A stretch of DNA of 64,000 nt, taken from contig OX104116.1 in NCBI GenBank assembly GCA_944474755.1, positions 10,357,547 to 10,421,546 on the forward strand, given 5' to 3'. Both the position numbers and the translations under genes were made by a program. The notes under the pieces are model-generated. The model had not been told where the DNA came from and ran no database searches. It saw only the letters and a list, made by a program, of their open reading frames with translations. This DNA comes from Limnoperna fortunei. Lineage: Eukaryota > Mollusca > Bivalvia > Mytilida > Modiolidae. The first letter of the stretch is position 1; every line of letters begins with the position of its first letter. Below are positions 52,601 to 61,390 of the stretch, in pieces.

Positions 52601-54697
52601 AAATGCCATTTAAAAATACATGAATATCAAAAAACAAATTTACATCTGAGATACTTTTTACTAGTGTTTGTGTAAATATATTTTGAGTAAATACAAGCTT
52701 TAACATTTACAAATGTGTTTAACTCAGACAAGTAACCACCATACAATGTCTACCATGATTTCTTAGGTCATTTGAATTTAAAGAAACTAAGTTAAGTACA
52801 TTATGTTCCAAAAACTGAAGATTTTTTTTTCAACCCAATGATCAATGAATTTCTAACAGAAAATCCACAAATACACCCACTAATACTTGCCTACTATATT
52901 TATGTTAAGAATTTCTCTTTCCCTAAATACCACATCTAATGCTATTTTTCCTAACTCGGATCTCATTGTGGTCTGTGCTAGCTGTGTGATAGCAAACTCA
53001 GCATCCTCTACACCATAACTAGCCTATAAATAGAACTTTTTTTAGTTTATTCAACCTTTAACCATTTATATTAGTTATTTAACCTTTGAAATTATATCAT
53101 ATTTGAAACCAACAAAAATCACTTTAATTAAGAAATTATGGTGAATGGTTTGTAATGTAATAAGATGTGCAGAATAACAAGGTTTTAATGGACTTGGAAC
53201 ATTATGCATTAATTCTATACCTGTTATTATCAGTCAAATATAAAAAATTGTTTTCTTTCTTGAAAAAAAATACAGGATCAAAACCCTGTAGTTTGTCAAA
53301 TAATATCATTTATTTTTTTCAAATGCATTATAGAAATGTATGGCTTTCTTCCAAAACTGAATTTAAATAAAAATGTCTAACATATTCTTACGATCCACTG
53401 ACATGATTTTTTTTACCTTATGAGGATCAACAATTCGTAGATATAACACTCCATCTAACTGTAATGTAACATTATCTACAATATAAAAAATATAAAAATA
53501 TGTAATCAACTATTTCATTTTCTCTAGGTCTAAAAGTAAAGTTTATGATACAAAGAACATTGGAAATAAACATTTGAATTTGGCTTTGAAATATTACTTC
53601 ATGGTAATAAGTACCCATTAACTGAATGGAACCTCTGAGTGGAAAACACACCCAGAATTATCAGAGTACTTAGTTCAATTTTAGAAACCCACAGAAAGAA
53701 ACTTTCTCTTATTTATTGATATTTATAATTTACATACATATTGTACTGATTCAAATGCAGGAACAAGTTCACATACATGTAGTTTACTTCTGTTTAATAT
53801 ATACCAGTATATTGTATATTACCTGCAATTATTACAGCCTGTTATCAGTATATTGTATATTACCTGCAGTTATTGCAGCCTGTTGAGGAATATCGATTGC
53901 CAGTTCCTTTAAACTCTGAACATATTTAATTGAATCTACAACTGGGAGCAGGAAATTTAATCCCTTTGAAAACAATATATATAAATGATTATAAATACAA
54001 ATGTCAAACAAGTAAAGGAAAATTTTTATATTAAACCATGTTGTTCACACTGATTAAAAAGCAATGATATGCGTCACATGACAACTAGGGAAAAATCGAT
54101 TGGTGGGAAAATCTCGCATCTGAACTGTAATGACTCATTTGGACCTCCAACTCAGGTTAAAAAGTTTACTTTCATTCTGTTTTATAAAGCTCTGAGGTTT
54201 TTACATTGTTCTCTATATTATATGAATAATATAAACTTATTATTACTACAACCCTTTAAATGTTAATGGTTCCCATGTTTGAATTTATATTTCATCTTAT
54301 GTATCCACTTTTTGTTCTTCCTCATGCACTGAACAAGTAAATATAATAATTTGTTTATAAACCGCTTTGGTATAAATTAAACCAACCCAAAGACATCTAT
54401 ATCCAATAACCTAATCAACTGAAAACAATCTCTAATTGTTCTTATGTGAGTGTTACTTGTTTGAAGTGGCTGTGTATTTACATAAATATGACAAGCTGAT
54501 TCCTTGTTATATTGTTATAACAAATTTCAACTTTGATAATGATATCTGGCATTAACACATACAGGTTGTAAAATTCTCTGAAATTTTCCAAATCTTTCCA
54601 CAACCCAGGCTTCTTGCTGTGGCACAAACAGTATAACTGTGTTAAATGGCGTCCTTGATCTGTTTCGGACTTGGCATGAGGCTGGATTTACCATGTG
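43426..54697 (-). CDS. STOML2: Stomatin-like protein 2, mitochondrial (10 coding exons)
   Basis: SLP-2 is an inner-membrane scaffold of the SPFH/prohibitin family that binds cardiolipin and prohibitins. Exons (minus strand): 54697-54563, 53963-53864, 53475-53417, 53023-52891, 52204-52148, 51392-51300, 50446-50348, 46534-46455, 44178-44050 and 43638-43426. Joined they give 365 codons plus stop in one unbroken frame; human SLP-2 is about 356 residues. Recognised blocks are FVPQQEAWVVERFGKF, GVLYLRIVDPHKASYGVED, QLAQTTMRSELGK, MQMQVEAERKKRA, NVAEGKKQARIL and VAEQYVAAF. The SPFH domain covers roughly the first 200 residues, then a helical, coiled-coil-prone segment and a Ser/Glu-rich tail. The first exon shown begins CAC ATG, so the start is either that ATG or lies in an unseen upstream exon. 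One intron uses a GC donor. Confidence 0.93.
43639..44049 (-). other. STOML2 last intron
   Basis: Intron of about 0.4 kb, AT-rich. No embedded feature recognised. Confidence 0.8.
44050..44178 (-). CDS. STOML2: STOML2 exon encoding VAEQYVAAFSNLAQKGNT
   Basis: 43 codons, acceptor TTACAG, donor GTAGGT. Strong match to the C-terminal VAEQYV-AFS-LA, LLP-N-GD and SMV-Q blocks. Confidence 0.92.
44684..44699. repeat. 16-bp palindrome AGGCTCTTAAGAGCCT
   Basis: A perfect palindrome at the left boundary of the following tandem-repeat element. It is the kind of subterminal palindrome seen in bivalve pearl-like elements, from memory. Confidence 0.8.
44684..45775. mobile_element. Pearl/Helentron-like non-autonomous element, 167-bp core repeats
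   Basis: Five tandem monomers with CCTGCGG or its variant at 44891, 45061, 45228, 45393 and 45560, so periods of 170, 167, 165 and 167. Each holds a GGCCATTTTGAATTTCC block and AGAGGACCATCCAAACAATA. The element is bounded by GCTCACCTGA (44705-44714) and its exact inverse TCAGGTGAGC (45763-45772). The right end forms a hairpin (TAGCTCACATGACCC with GGGTCAGGTGAGCTA, one mismatch). It lies in a STOML2 intron. No protein is encoded. Confidence 0.6.
45915..46340. repeat. Decayed copy of the 61-kb inverted-repeat element (no LINE)
   Basis: Matches 60950-61300 plus 63886-63950 in order: the GTTACATG-GTGTGTGTAAAAAA block, GTCA-GTGATC, a TAGCTGAGCT block, AGGCACTGTTAGGGG, then GCATTTAGGCTGC. It lacks the 2.6-kb LINE, so it shows the unoccupied form. 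Confidence 0.65.
46455..46534 (-). CDS. STOML2: STOML2 exon encoding GEAEAIKVKARAKANAI
   Basis: 80 bases, acceptor TGTAG, donor GTAAGA. Ala/Lys-rich helix. The intron before it is about 3.8 kb and holds a tandem-repeat element and two SINE copies. Confidence 0.88.
46690..46890. repeat. Copy of the 41-kb / 48.8-kb dispersed repeat
   Basis: Shares AAATTGGCCTGGTTGCAAAG, AATGGTTAACAATTGTTGGA and the AAAACTGCATGAGTAG-type block with 40.85-41.3 kb. Non-coding and diverged. Confidence 0.45.
46963..47114 (-). repeat. SINE body without head
   Basis: Contains TTTTTCAGCTATATCATGG, TGACCTGCGGTAGGAAAACT and ATTGGAGTCGAGTACACCC, and stops at CTGCAGTGAAG before the tRNA-like head. Lies in a STOML2 intron. 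Confidence 0.65.
47300..47700. repeat. Two-unit diverged repeat
   Basis: Two copies with AGAGCA-TAACTCTG at about 47371 and 47507, each followed by CAATTTGGCTG or CGATTTGGCTG and AACTTGGTC-AGATATT. Ends near GCCGCCTGTCCGCCTGAGC. Minus-strand frames here are repeat translations. Confidence 0.55.
47734..48785. mobile_element. Pearl/Helentron-like non-autonomous element, 146-bp core repeats
   Basis: TGAAATTGAGGTCAAGGTCA occurs at 47901, 48047, 48193, 48339 and 48485: an exact 146-base period, with a sixth partial monomer ending near 48630. The left end is GTCTCACCTG (47734-47743). The right end is a 14-pair hairpin (48751-48785) whose outer arm, GTCTCGCCT, is nearly the same as the left end. 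This is the same plan as the 44.7-kb element but with unrelated sequence. No protein is encoded. Confidence 0.65.
48790..49120. repeat. Copy of the 41-kb dispersed repeat
   Basis: Shares GTGCAATCTTTCTGTGA, AGCTGTAG and GGTGCACAACTT with 40.85-41.3 kb, with two tandem units about 190 bases apart. Begins directly after the terminal hairpin of the preceding element. Confidence 0.5.
49121..50347 (-). other. STOML2 intron sequence, nothing recognised
   Basis: AT-rich intron between the exons at 50446 and 46534. Contains short segments repeating AATATCACGTAAT or AATATCAC phrases near 49.9 kb. No coding, RNA gene or known repeat recognised. Confidence 0.6.
50348..50446 (-). CDS. STOML2: STOML2 exon encoding NVAEGKKQARIL
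   Basis: 99 bases, acceptor TATAG, donor GTACAG. Matches the helical NVAEGKKQA-IL-SEA-KAEQIN block. Confidence 0.92.
50646..50910 (-). repeat. tRNA-headed SINE, diverged
   Basis: Full-length relative of the copy at 43.1 kb: AACGGTAGGAAAACTGGCAA, then GATTGGAGTTGAATAAA, then ACCAGCAACCTCAATGTTGA and a decayed head (CCAACTACCTTACTATTCAA). Lies in a STOML2 intron. Confidence 0.7.
51300..51392 (-). CDS. STOML2: STOML2 exon encoding MQMQVEAERKKRA
   Basis: 93 bases, acceptor TTTAG, donor GTTTAT (weak). Carries the family signature after the SPFH core and the start of the long helix. Confidence 0.9.
51393..52147 (-). other. STOML2 intron
   Basis: About 0.75 kb, AT-rich. No feature recognised beyond splice sites. 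Confidence 0.7.
52148..52204 (-). CDS. STOML2: STOML2 exon encoding SINKAAEAWGITCLRYEI
   Basis: 57 bases, acceptor TTAACAG, donor GTAAGTA. Matches the INQAA-WGI-CLRYEI segment of SLP-2. Confidence 0.92.
52205..52890 (-). other. STOML2 GC-AG intron
   Basis: About 0.69 kb. Starts GCAAGT at 52890 and ends TTAACAG at 52205. No embedded feature recognised. Confidence 0.8.
52891..53023 (-). CDS. STOML2: STOML2 exon encoding ASYGVEDAEFAITQLAQTT
   Basis: 133 bases, acceptor TTATAG. The donor is GCAAGT, a GC-AG intron: only this boundary keeps the frame and gives the six residues between LN and INKAA found in other SLP-2 proteins. Confidence 0.9.
53024..53416 (-). other. STOML2 intron
   Basis: About 0.39 kb, AT-rich, with a GTAAAA donor and TTATAG acceptor. 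Plus-strand frames here are chance. Confidence 0.8.
53417..53475 (-). CDS. STOML2: STOML2 exon encoding NVTLQLDGVLYLRI
   Basis: 59 bases, acceptor TTGTAG, donor GTAAAA. Contains the conserved core of the SPFH domain. Confidence 0.92.
53805..53886. repeat. 41-bp tandem duplication at a STOML2 splice donor
   Basis: Two copies offset by 41 bases, each holding CAGTATATTGTATATTACCT. The right copy covers the real exon end and donor (53864/53863). The left copy carries a second CAG-GTAATA at 53823/53822. Confidence 0.85.
53864..53963 (-). CDS. STOML2: STOML2 exon encoding GLNFLLPVVD
   Basis: 100 bases, acceptor CAAAG and donor GTAATA. Matches the GLN-LIPV-D-I-YVQSLKE segment of SLP-2. Its 3' end and donor are duplicated 41 bases downstream. 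Confidence 0.92.
53964..54562 (-). other. STOML2 intron
   Basis: About 0.6 kb, AT-rich. No feature recognised. Confidence 0.7.
54563..54697 (-). CDS. STOML2: STOML2 first recognised coding exon
   Basis: 45 codons, phase 0 at both ends, acceptor TTACAG and donor GTATGT. Encodes the Arg/Ser-containing lead and the NTVILFVPQQEAWVVERFGK block at the head of the SPFH domain. M2 would give a short basic N-terminus compatible with mitochondrial import. Confidence 0.9.
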
Positions 54698-57600
54698 CTG
54701 TAATTGAAAACAAAATGTCAAAAACCATATATAAAGGAAAGTTGCAAGTCAAGTTCTGTTGAGCTTCTCTGGTTTTGTTGCCTTTTTTTACCTTATGGAC
54801 CATTGATAATTTAAATGATACCTTCAAATGCAAGGTCACAAGAGTTCCAAGAAAGTCCAACTCTCAGCCAAAAATACCCTTCAAAAGCTATGAATATTCA
54901 ATGGTTTCTATAACAACAATATTGAAAGGCATGTACAGGGGTCACCACACTCAAAAAAAGTAGGCAGTAGTGACTTCTCCCTGGCAGCCAAACAGGGAGA
55001 AGTGAGGCCCTTCTAGGGAGACTTCAGGGGGATATTAGGGAGAAGTCAGGTGGACATACAAATAAAAAATTTTCACAGTAGTTACATACATTTTTCATTA
55101 TTTACATCATTTTTTATAATTGTGGATTTCCAGGATTATTTCTCTAGTGTTTTTGAACCATAACACACTTAGATTCAGTTTATTTTCTTTCTTTTTCATT
55201 ATTATTCATGGTATGCAATATTAAATAGCACATAACCTTTATCATCATTAAATCAATGAAAAAAAGATATACACTGTAGCGACTATTTTTCTGTCTACTT
55301 CAGTACTTGTAGCCATACAAAGGTATTCACAAATAAAAATAGATAACTAAAAATATTTGTATAGGTGTAGACATAAACATCATTCATGAAGTTCTTGCAT
55401 ACAACATAATATTTCTAACAGTTTGTTATGAACATGCCATGTTTATCTGTGCAAAATTTTCAAAGAAGATATAGATATAACATCACATTAAACCCAGAAA
55501 TAATTCTTCTCTTCAGCACACTTGGACAAAGTTGTGCTGATCAAAATTGCTTCATGGGACACCCATCTACAGAATTTATCATCATATCAGTAATTACTAT
55601 ACATCTTTATGCTTTCAAGTGCAGCTCATATATTTATCAAAGAAAATTATTTAAATACAATACACTTTGAAAGAACTGAAGTTTGAAACCAATTGAAAGT
55701 GTTTGTTTGTTCCGGTAATTAGTCACATCAAAAATAAACAAATGGCGCATAATCCAGTTGAAAGACGTAAATTTCATTGAAAAAATGTAAAAATATGCTT
55801 ATTGTTTGCCGTTTTTTATTGGAATTACACATTAAGGCCACACCATATTAATTTCTTGTTCTACGGACCCAACCGCACATATTTTATCAAAATCGAAAAA
55901 ATAATATTAAAAAAGATATCCGCTCCCCGCTCCGGGAAAGTCACCAGAAATTGTTTTTATTTTACTCTTTGAAATCGTAATCTTGTGAACGCTTAATGTA
56001 ACTGCCGTTTTATTGCATCACAAACAAAAATATTGAAGTACTTTGAAAAAGGAAAAGAAAACATTATACCATTTTTGTAGTGTGGATATTTGTCATAAAG
56101 GAAGGCATGGTTGTCCAAAACACTGTGATTTATTTCAGTGGTGGTGCGTTGGCACAGCTTTTTCAAAGATGTGTCAAAATCAAACATTTTGACCTTAGCG
56201 CCAACATAATAAAGGTAAAATATGATGTTACAGGAAAATTTAAATATAAAAAATGTGAAATAAAAGTTCGTGAGTAATATTTGTATTTATAGTAGAATGT
56301 TGGAGCAGGATTGCCAGATGGATGACCAAAAAACTTATTCGACTGACACTTCGAAACTTTTGGTTGCAACAGCATGGTGAACATTTAGTCTCAGTAAAGA
56401 AGCACATTCGATTTTTGTTTTATCTCCACCAAGATAAAACAAAATGACCACAGAAACTACAATGCTTATTAAATTTGTTAACATTGTTGCAAGGGTTGTG
56501 TTATGTCCAAATAAAAGAAAATGAAATTACTGGTAATGGTTGTTCAGTGTTATTTGTGGAAAAGTTAAAGTAATTTTTATTAAGAGTCAGCATATAACTG
56601 TTTGAACTGGTTGTTGTCTTATTGTCATTTTTCATATATATCTCTGTTTTCTAATGGCTTGCATGGGACTTGATATTTTTCTCTCAAAAATTGGACATGG
56701 AAACCATGTATCTATAATTTTGGATTGTCTTTTGTTGTTAAATCAAAAGGCAAAGTCTCACTAAATGGGAATATTACAGCAAACACAATGAATGGGATAT
56801 AACTTATTTTATGACATTTTCAAATTCATTCCTCTAGAAAGCTTCATCAATAAATGATGTACAGTGTAGTCAGTTGAGCATTTTAAATAATGTCTAAAAA
56901 CATATATTTTTCAAATGAAGATGTGACATGCATTCTTTTGCTTCCATCTGTCTCTAATGCTTTGAAAGTCATATATGTAGTATGTTGTATATGACCTACA
57001 ATTCTGAATTGTTTAAAAGGTGCAATTGATTGCACATAATTTGAATGATGAACCCAAAAACTTCAGGTAAGAATAGTATGCCCAATTCTGAAAGAAAATG
57101 ACAATGAAACTGAATTTTGCGAATATATACATTGATGAAAGTACATTTTCTTATTTAAAAAAAATAAAAATTAAATAAAATTTAATAAAATTTTAAAAAG
57201 TTATCGCTGGCCTCAAATTTTTCTGTTCGCCTATGATTTTTTTTAAAATCAAAAATAATAATATTAAAATTATTATTTCGCTTGCTCGCCCCGTTTTAAA
57301 ATGACAAAAAACAGAAGAACAAGAAATTAAAGTCTGGGTGAAATACTTGGACCAGATCATATACTGTACAGGCATCGCGAATTTTAATTCCTCCGCGCGT
57401 CCCAGTGCAGGAAATTCGGGTCTCCGCGACCTCTCTGCGGTCATCTCCACCGCGACTCGCGATCGCCGGTGGAGAGCCCAGGACTCCACCTGTATTTGCG
57501 GTGTATCCGCTCTGCAAACATTTGGGGATATATTGGCACATTTGGTAACTCTGCATATTATCGTATAAATGACGTGATCTTTCACCTTTTAAAATATATG

Positions 57601-58090
57601 ACACTTTTGTGAACCTGTTTCAGATCAGTTTCATATGTTATCCTGTAGAAACATAGAACAGAAAGATCATGTAGAATACTATTTCTAACAATAGTTAGCA
57701 AAGTTGTGTTAATTATTGTATGTATGTATGTATTAATTTATTAATCTTTCATCGTTTTATTTATATTTCAGGTTGTCTGTGAAGATTTATTTCTCATCTA
57801 TATAATCAATTAATGTAGAGAAAAAGCTAATTATCTTATTTATGCATTTGTTGTTCTTTCTTATGTAGAGGTCAACTAAGGCTTAGAGGTGACGAATATG
57901 CGGTAACAAGCTTACCAACTTCCATATATTTCTCCCCAATATATTTATCCATTAATAAAGTTAACAGTTGTTCACATTCTCATCAATGACGAAGTGACAA
58001 CTTGGTTTATTTGTGTTACGTATTCCGTTTAACCGCAGGTTTTAATAAACAAATCCATGGACACCTGTTCGACAATATGAATCGTCAAAT
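54698..58090. other. Upstream region or first intron of STOML2
   Basis: No coding exon could be supported. It holds a hAT-like terminal fragment at 54936-55055 and a GC-rich, CpG-containing patch at about 57370-57525; otherwise it is AT-rich. The 130-residue minus-strand frame over the GC patch has no recognisable domain. Confidence 0.5.
54936..55055. repeat. hAT-like terminal fragment
   Basis: CAGGGGTCACC followed by GTGACTTCTCCCTGGCAGCC and AACAGGGAGAAGTGAGG. This resembles, in reverse orientation, the right end of the 928-bp element at 59508-60435. No matching second end or target duplication was found. Confidence 0.4.
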
Positions 58091-58757
58091 AACTCGCATC
58101 CACTTATTTAAAACTGAGAGCTTTGACACTGTTCAAATATAATTAGCTTGTTTGTAAACTGTAGGTCAGTCTGTGAGTTAGGTAAATAACGACCTAATTA
58201 ACGCTAATTCGATCAGACAGTATTACCTTTGTTAAACTAATTAATAGAAAATGTCCAGGAAGTGTCAGCGTACTAATTTAGAATTAGGCAATCATTTCTG
58301 TATAGCAAATATTGCTTGATAAGTACTTACCTTCGTATTACATGCTAGTTTAATCCGTGCCGAAGACAGTTATTACCTTACACAGAACACAGTTTAGACT
58401 ATATTGTTTGCAAATCAACAATATACTACATGAATATATTAAATTATATATAACAAAAAATTCTGCAGTTTCTTTGTATTTCTAAAATATACAGTAAAAA
58501 AGCACGTGCTGATAATTGAGGATATCGTCTGCTTGTCAATCAATGTATTTTCCGCTTTCACAATAGCACGTGCAAGTAGTGTTTTTTTACATTATTGTAA
58601 CCAGATATTTAAAAATGCTTAAAAAAATCTGCAAAGAAAGATGGATTACCGAGAAACATCATTAGTGGTATGGCGTTTTCTTTTGGAGTTGTGAACATAT
58701 TTCCTCCGTAGACATTATGATTCCGAGATTCTACAAGGTTTATAAAAGACGCTTGTG
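58090..58757. repeat. Large diverged repeat, unit 1
   Basis: Order of blocks: CTTTGACACTGTTCAAATAT, CCTAATTAACGCTAATT, an AATTGAGG-TATCGTCTGCTT block, AATAGCACGTGCAAGTAG, then GATGGATTACCGA and GATTCTACAAGGTTTATAAA. The same order returns in unit 2. Confidence 0.6.
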
Positions 58758-59507
58758 ATTTCGTTTTTGAACTGTAGTTCAGGATGTCAAATGATCACAG
58801 GTATGGCCTAATTAATGCTAATTGGTTATCATCTGACAGCATTACCTGTGTACCACTTATTATGTAATGAAAAATGGTCCGAAAGTGTCATTGTGCTCAA
58901 TTTACAAGGGATTGTCCAATTAATTTGAAAGGAGGATTAATTTAACAACAAAAAATATAAAGTTTGTTGTATACACACTCGAGCAAATGACAACAATTTC
59001 ACTTACATTTATAGACGTAAACGGCACTAGACGATCTTGTTTTGTTGATGTTTGTCAAATTTGAAGAATAATATATGACAGTAGAACACGATAATTGAGG
59101 TATTGTCTGCTTCTTGAATCAATTAATTTACCGCTTGTAAAATAGCACGTGCAAGTAGTGTACAAAGATATACCTGTGAAGTGGTTATAATTATTTTAAA
59201 AAACCCGATGAAAATGAAATGACAGGCAGTATACCTTTATTTATTCCACCACTATTTTATCTATTATTTATTTTATAATTATACCTCCGGTTTTGGTGAT
59301 GTAAACAAACAAGCTGTTAATAGAATTCAACGATTATTTTAATTTATTGGATTGATACTGGATATTTTAAAATGCTTTCAAAAAGAACGTGGATAAAGAC
59401 GGATGGATTACCGATAAGCTTCATTATTGGCATATGATTTTCTTTTTCTTTTGGAGTTGTGAACGTATGTTTCTACGTAGACATTCTGATACCAAGATTC
59501 TACAATG
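58758..59507. repeat. Large diverged repeat, unit 2
   Basis: Repeats the blocks of unit 1 (CCTAATTAATGCTAATT at 58808, 615 bases after unit 1; AATAGCACGTGCAAGTAG near 59142; GATGGATTACCGA near 59402). Its last block is split by the 928-bp element. Confidence 0.6.
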
Positions 59508-60435
59508 CAGGGCTCGCGTTGGAGGGCGACTCGGGCGAAGAAGTCGCCTTATCGTGGTCCCACTTCGCCGTCGATCATCTTCAAAAGCGAAGTGAAGTCG
59601 CCCTTTCATTTTGTAGAATCGCCTAATGTCGCCTTTCAAATTTTATTCCCATTTTAGTAAGAAATCTTCATATTTTTGATACCGCGTCATGTTTATTATG
59701 TTTACTATGTTTATTATGTTTATTATGTTGAACTGGTACCCTTTTAACTTTTATTTGGTATATAAAGCGTAGGTTTACAATATAACCGAAAACCAGTTCA
59801 GAGCACAAGAATTTTTGAAAATTTCTGGAGCGGATATGAATTTGATGCCGGGGATTGCAAATATACCATGCTGATAGTGGTGAAATGAGTTTTGCAATGA
59901 TAGACACGTAGTAAAAATAGTATTTTGGCAGTTACTTAAAGCAAATTTAAGTTAAATATGTTTAAATACTTTTTAATAGTGAATTTTACAATTTTAAATA
60001 ATATATTATGTGTCACAATGATGTAATTTTCTTCTTCTAGAACTAATAGTACTTCATTATAAATCAATCAAATTGTGTATCAATGACAAAGAAACATTCA
60101 TTTTAATGAACAGTTTTGTGACAGTTGATTCTATTTTTATTGTTATGTTTAATACATGTATTTTTGAAAATGTGTGAAATAAGTATACTGAATATAGTTA
60201 ATCCAATCTTTGATACTTTATCCTCAATAAATTTAACTGCTAAAAAACATAATAAAAATGCAATTGCCAACACTAATTAATAAAAAAACAAAGTAAACAG
60301 GACGCTTTCGCGACATATACTGCAACTTCTCCCTGTTTTCCACCCACTTCTCCCTGTTCTATCCTCACTTCTCCCTGTCAGCCACCCAAAAGAGAAGTGA
60401 CTTCTCCCTATAATTTTGACCCAGCGTGAGCCCTG
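59508..60435. mobile_element. hAT-like non-autonomous element, 928 bp
   Basis: Starts CAGGGCTCGCG and ends CGTGAGCCCTG, imperfect terminal inverted repeats of about 15 bases. It is flanked by CAATG on both sides (59503-59507 and 60436-60440). It interrupts a block that is continuous in unit 1 (GATTCTACAAGGTTTATAAA), which fixes the boundaries. The right part has four ACTTCTCCCTGT-type repeats. No transposase is encoded; short frames within it are chance. Confidence 0.7.
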
Positions 60436-60960
60436 CAATGTTTATAAAAATCCAAGAAGACACTGTTATTTATTTAAAACAGGCAGCTTTGACACTGTTC
60501 AAATATAATTCAGCTTATGAGTTTGTTTTGAACTGTAGTTGACACTGTCAAATGATCAAAGGTAATTAAAGACATAATTAACGCTAATTGGTTATATGAC
60601 ACATTACCTGTGTACCCTTAATTGTGTTATCAAATATGGTCAGGAATTGTCATTTATAATGTATTATGCAATAAATTTAAAGGGATAATTAATTTTATAA
60701 CACAAGGTATAGAGTTTGTTGTATACACACTCAATTCAAGCATATGACCACAATTCCACTTTCCTATATTGACGAAAACAGCACTGTAGACGATGTTGTT
60801 CTGGTGATGTTTGTCAACACTGAAGAAAATATAAAAAGTAGAACATTTTCTGGAGAAAGGAAACAGAAACTAAACATGCATACCCATTGTTCTGATGTGA
60901 TTTTACAATCGGCACATCCATCGTGACTATGCGATCGGCAGTATGTGACATACCGTCATA
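60436..60960. repeat. Large diverged repeat, end of unit 2 and partial unit 3
   Basis: The completed last block of unit 2 (GTTTATAAAA) then CTTTGACACTGTTCAAATAT, CATAATTAACGCTAATTGG and ACCTGTGTACC as in units 1 and 2. Unit 3 fades out before the inverted-repeat element at 60973. Confidence 0.5.
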
Positions 60961-61390
60961 GCGTAGTTATTAGCGAGCATCGCAGATGCGAGCTATACGG
61001 TTACATGCGTGTGTGTAAAAAAAAGTCACGTGATCTATATGAACAAATCCATTTCAGATGGTAGCTGAGCTTTCAGAAGAAAATATTGTAGACGAACGAA
61101 AAAATATATAATATAAAAGTAGACAAAAATAATTTTGATATAGATAAAATTAAAGTGTTTATTTTTTAAATTACTACAAAAATGCCAGACAAATTTTTTT
61201 TCAACCTGAAACGCTGTATTTGAAATTGAGTTTTTTGACGTCACCAACAAATTAAATAAGACGTCACGTCATCAATGGAATGTAGAGGCACTGTTAGGGG
61301 GCACTAAATTTTAATGAAGACATATCAAAAATTAAAATACATAAACCAACACTGGAAACATGCTCAAATGAAGAACAACAAATAAATAAT

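Noticed and set aside
57193..57585. 130-residue minus-strand open frame over the GC-rich patch as the first STOML2 exon
   Set aside because: A phase-0 donor could be imagined, but the sequence is rich in Glu and lacks a convincing mitochondrial targeting character, and the donor is weak.
60744..60926. 60-residue plus-strand frame
   Set aside because: It lies at the edge of diverged repeat unit 3. No domain and no flanking splice signals.
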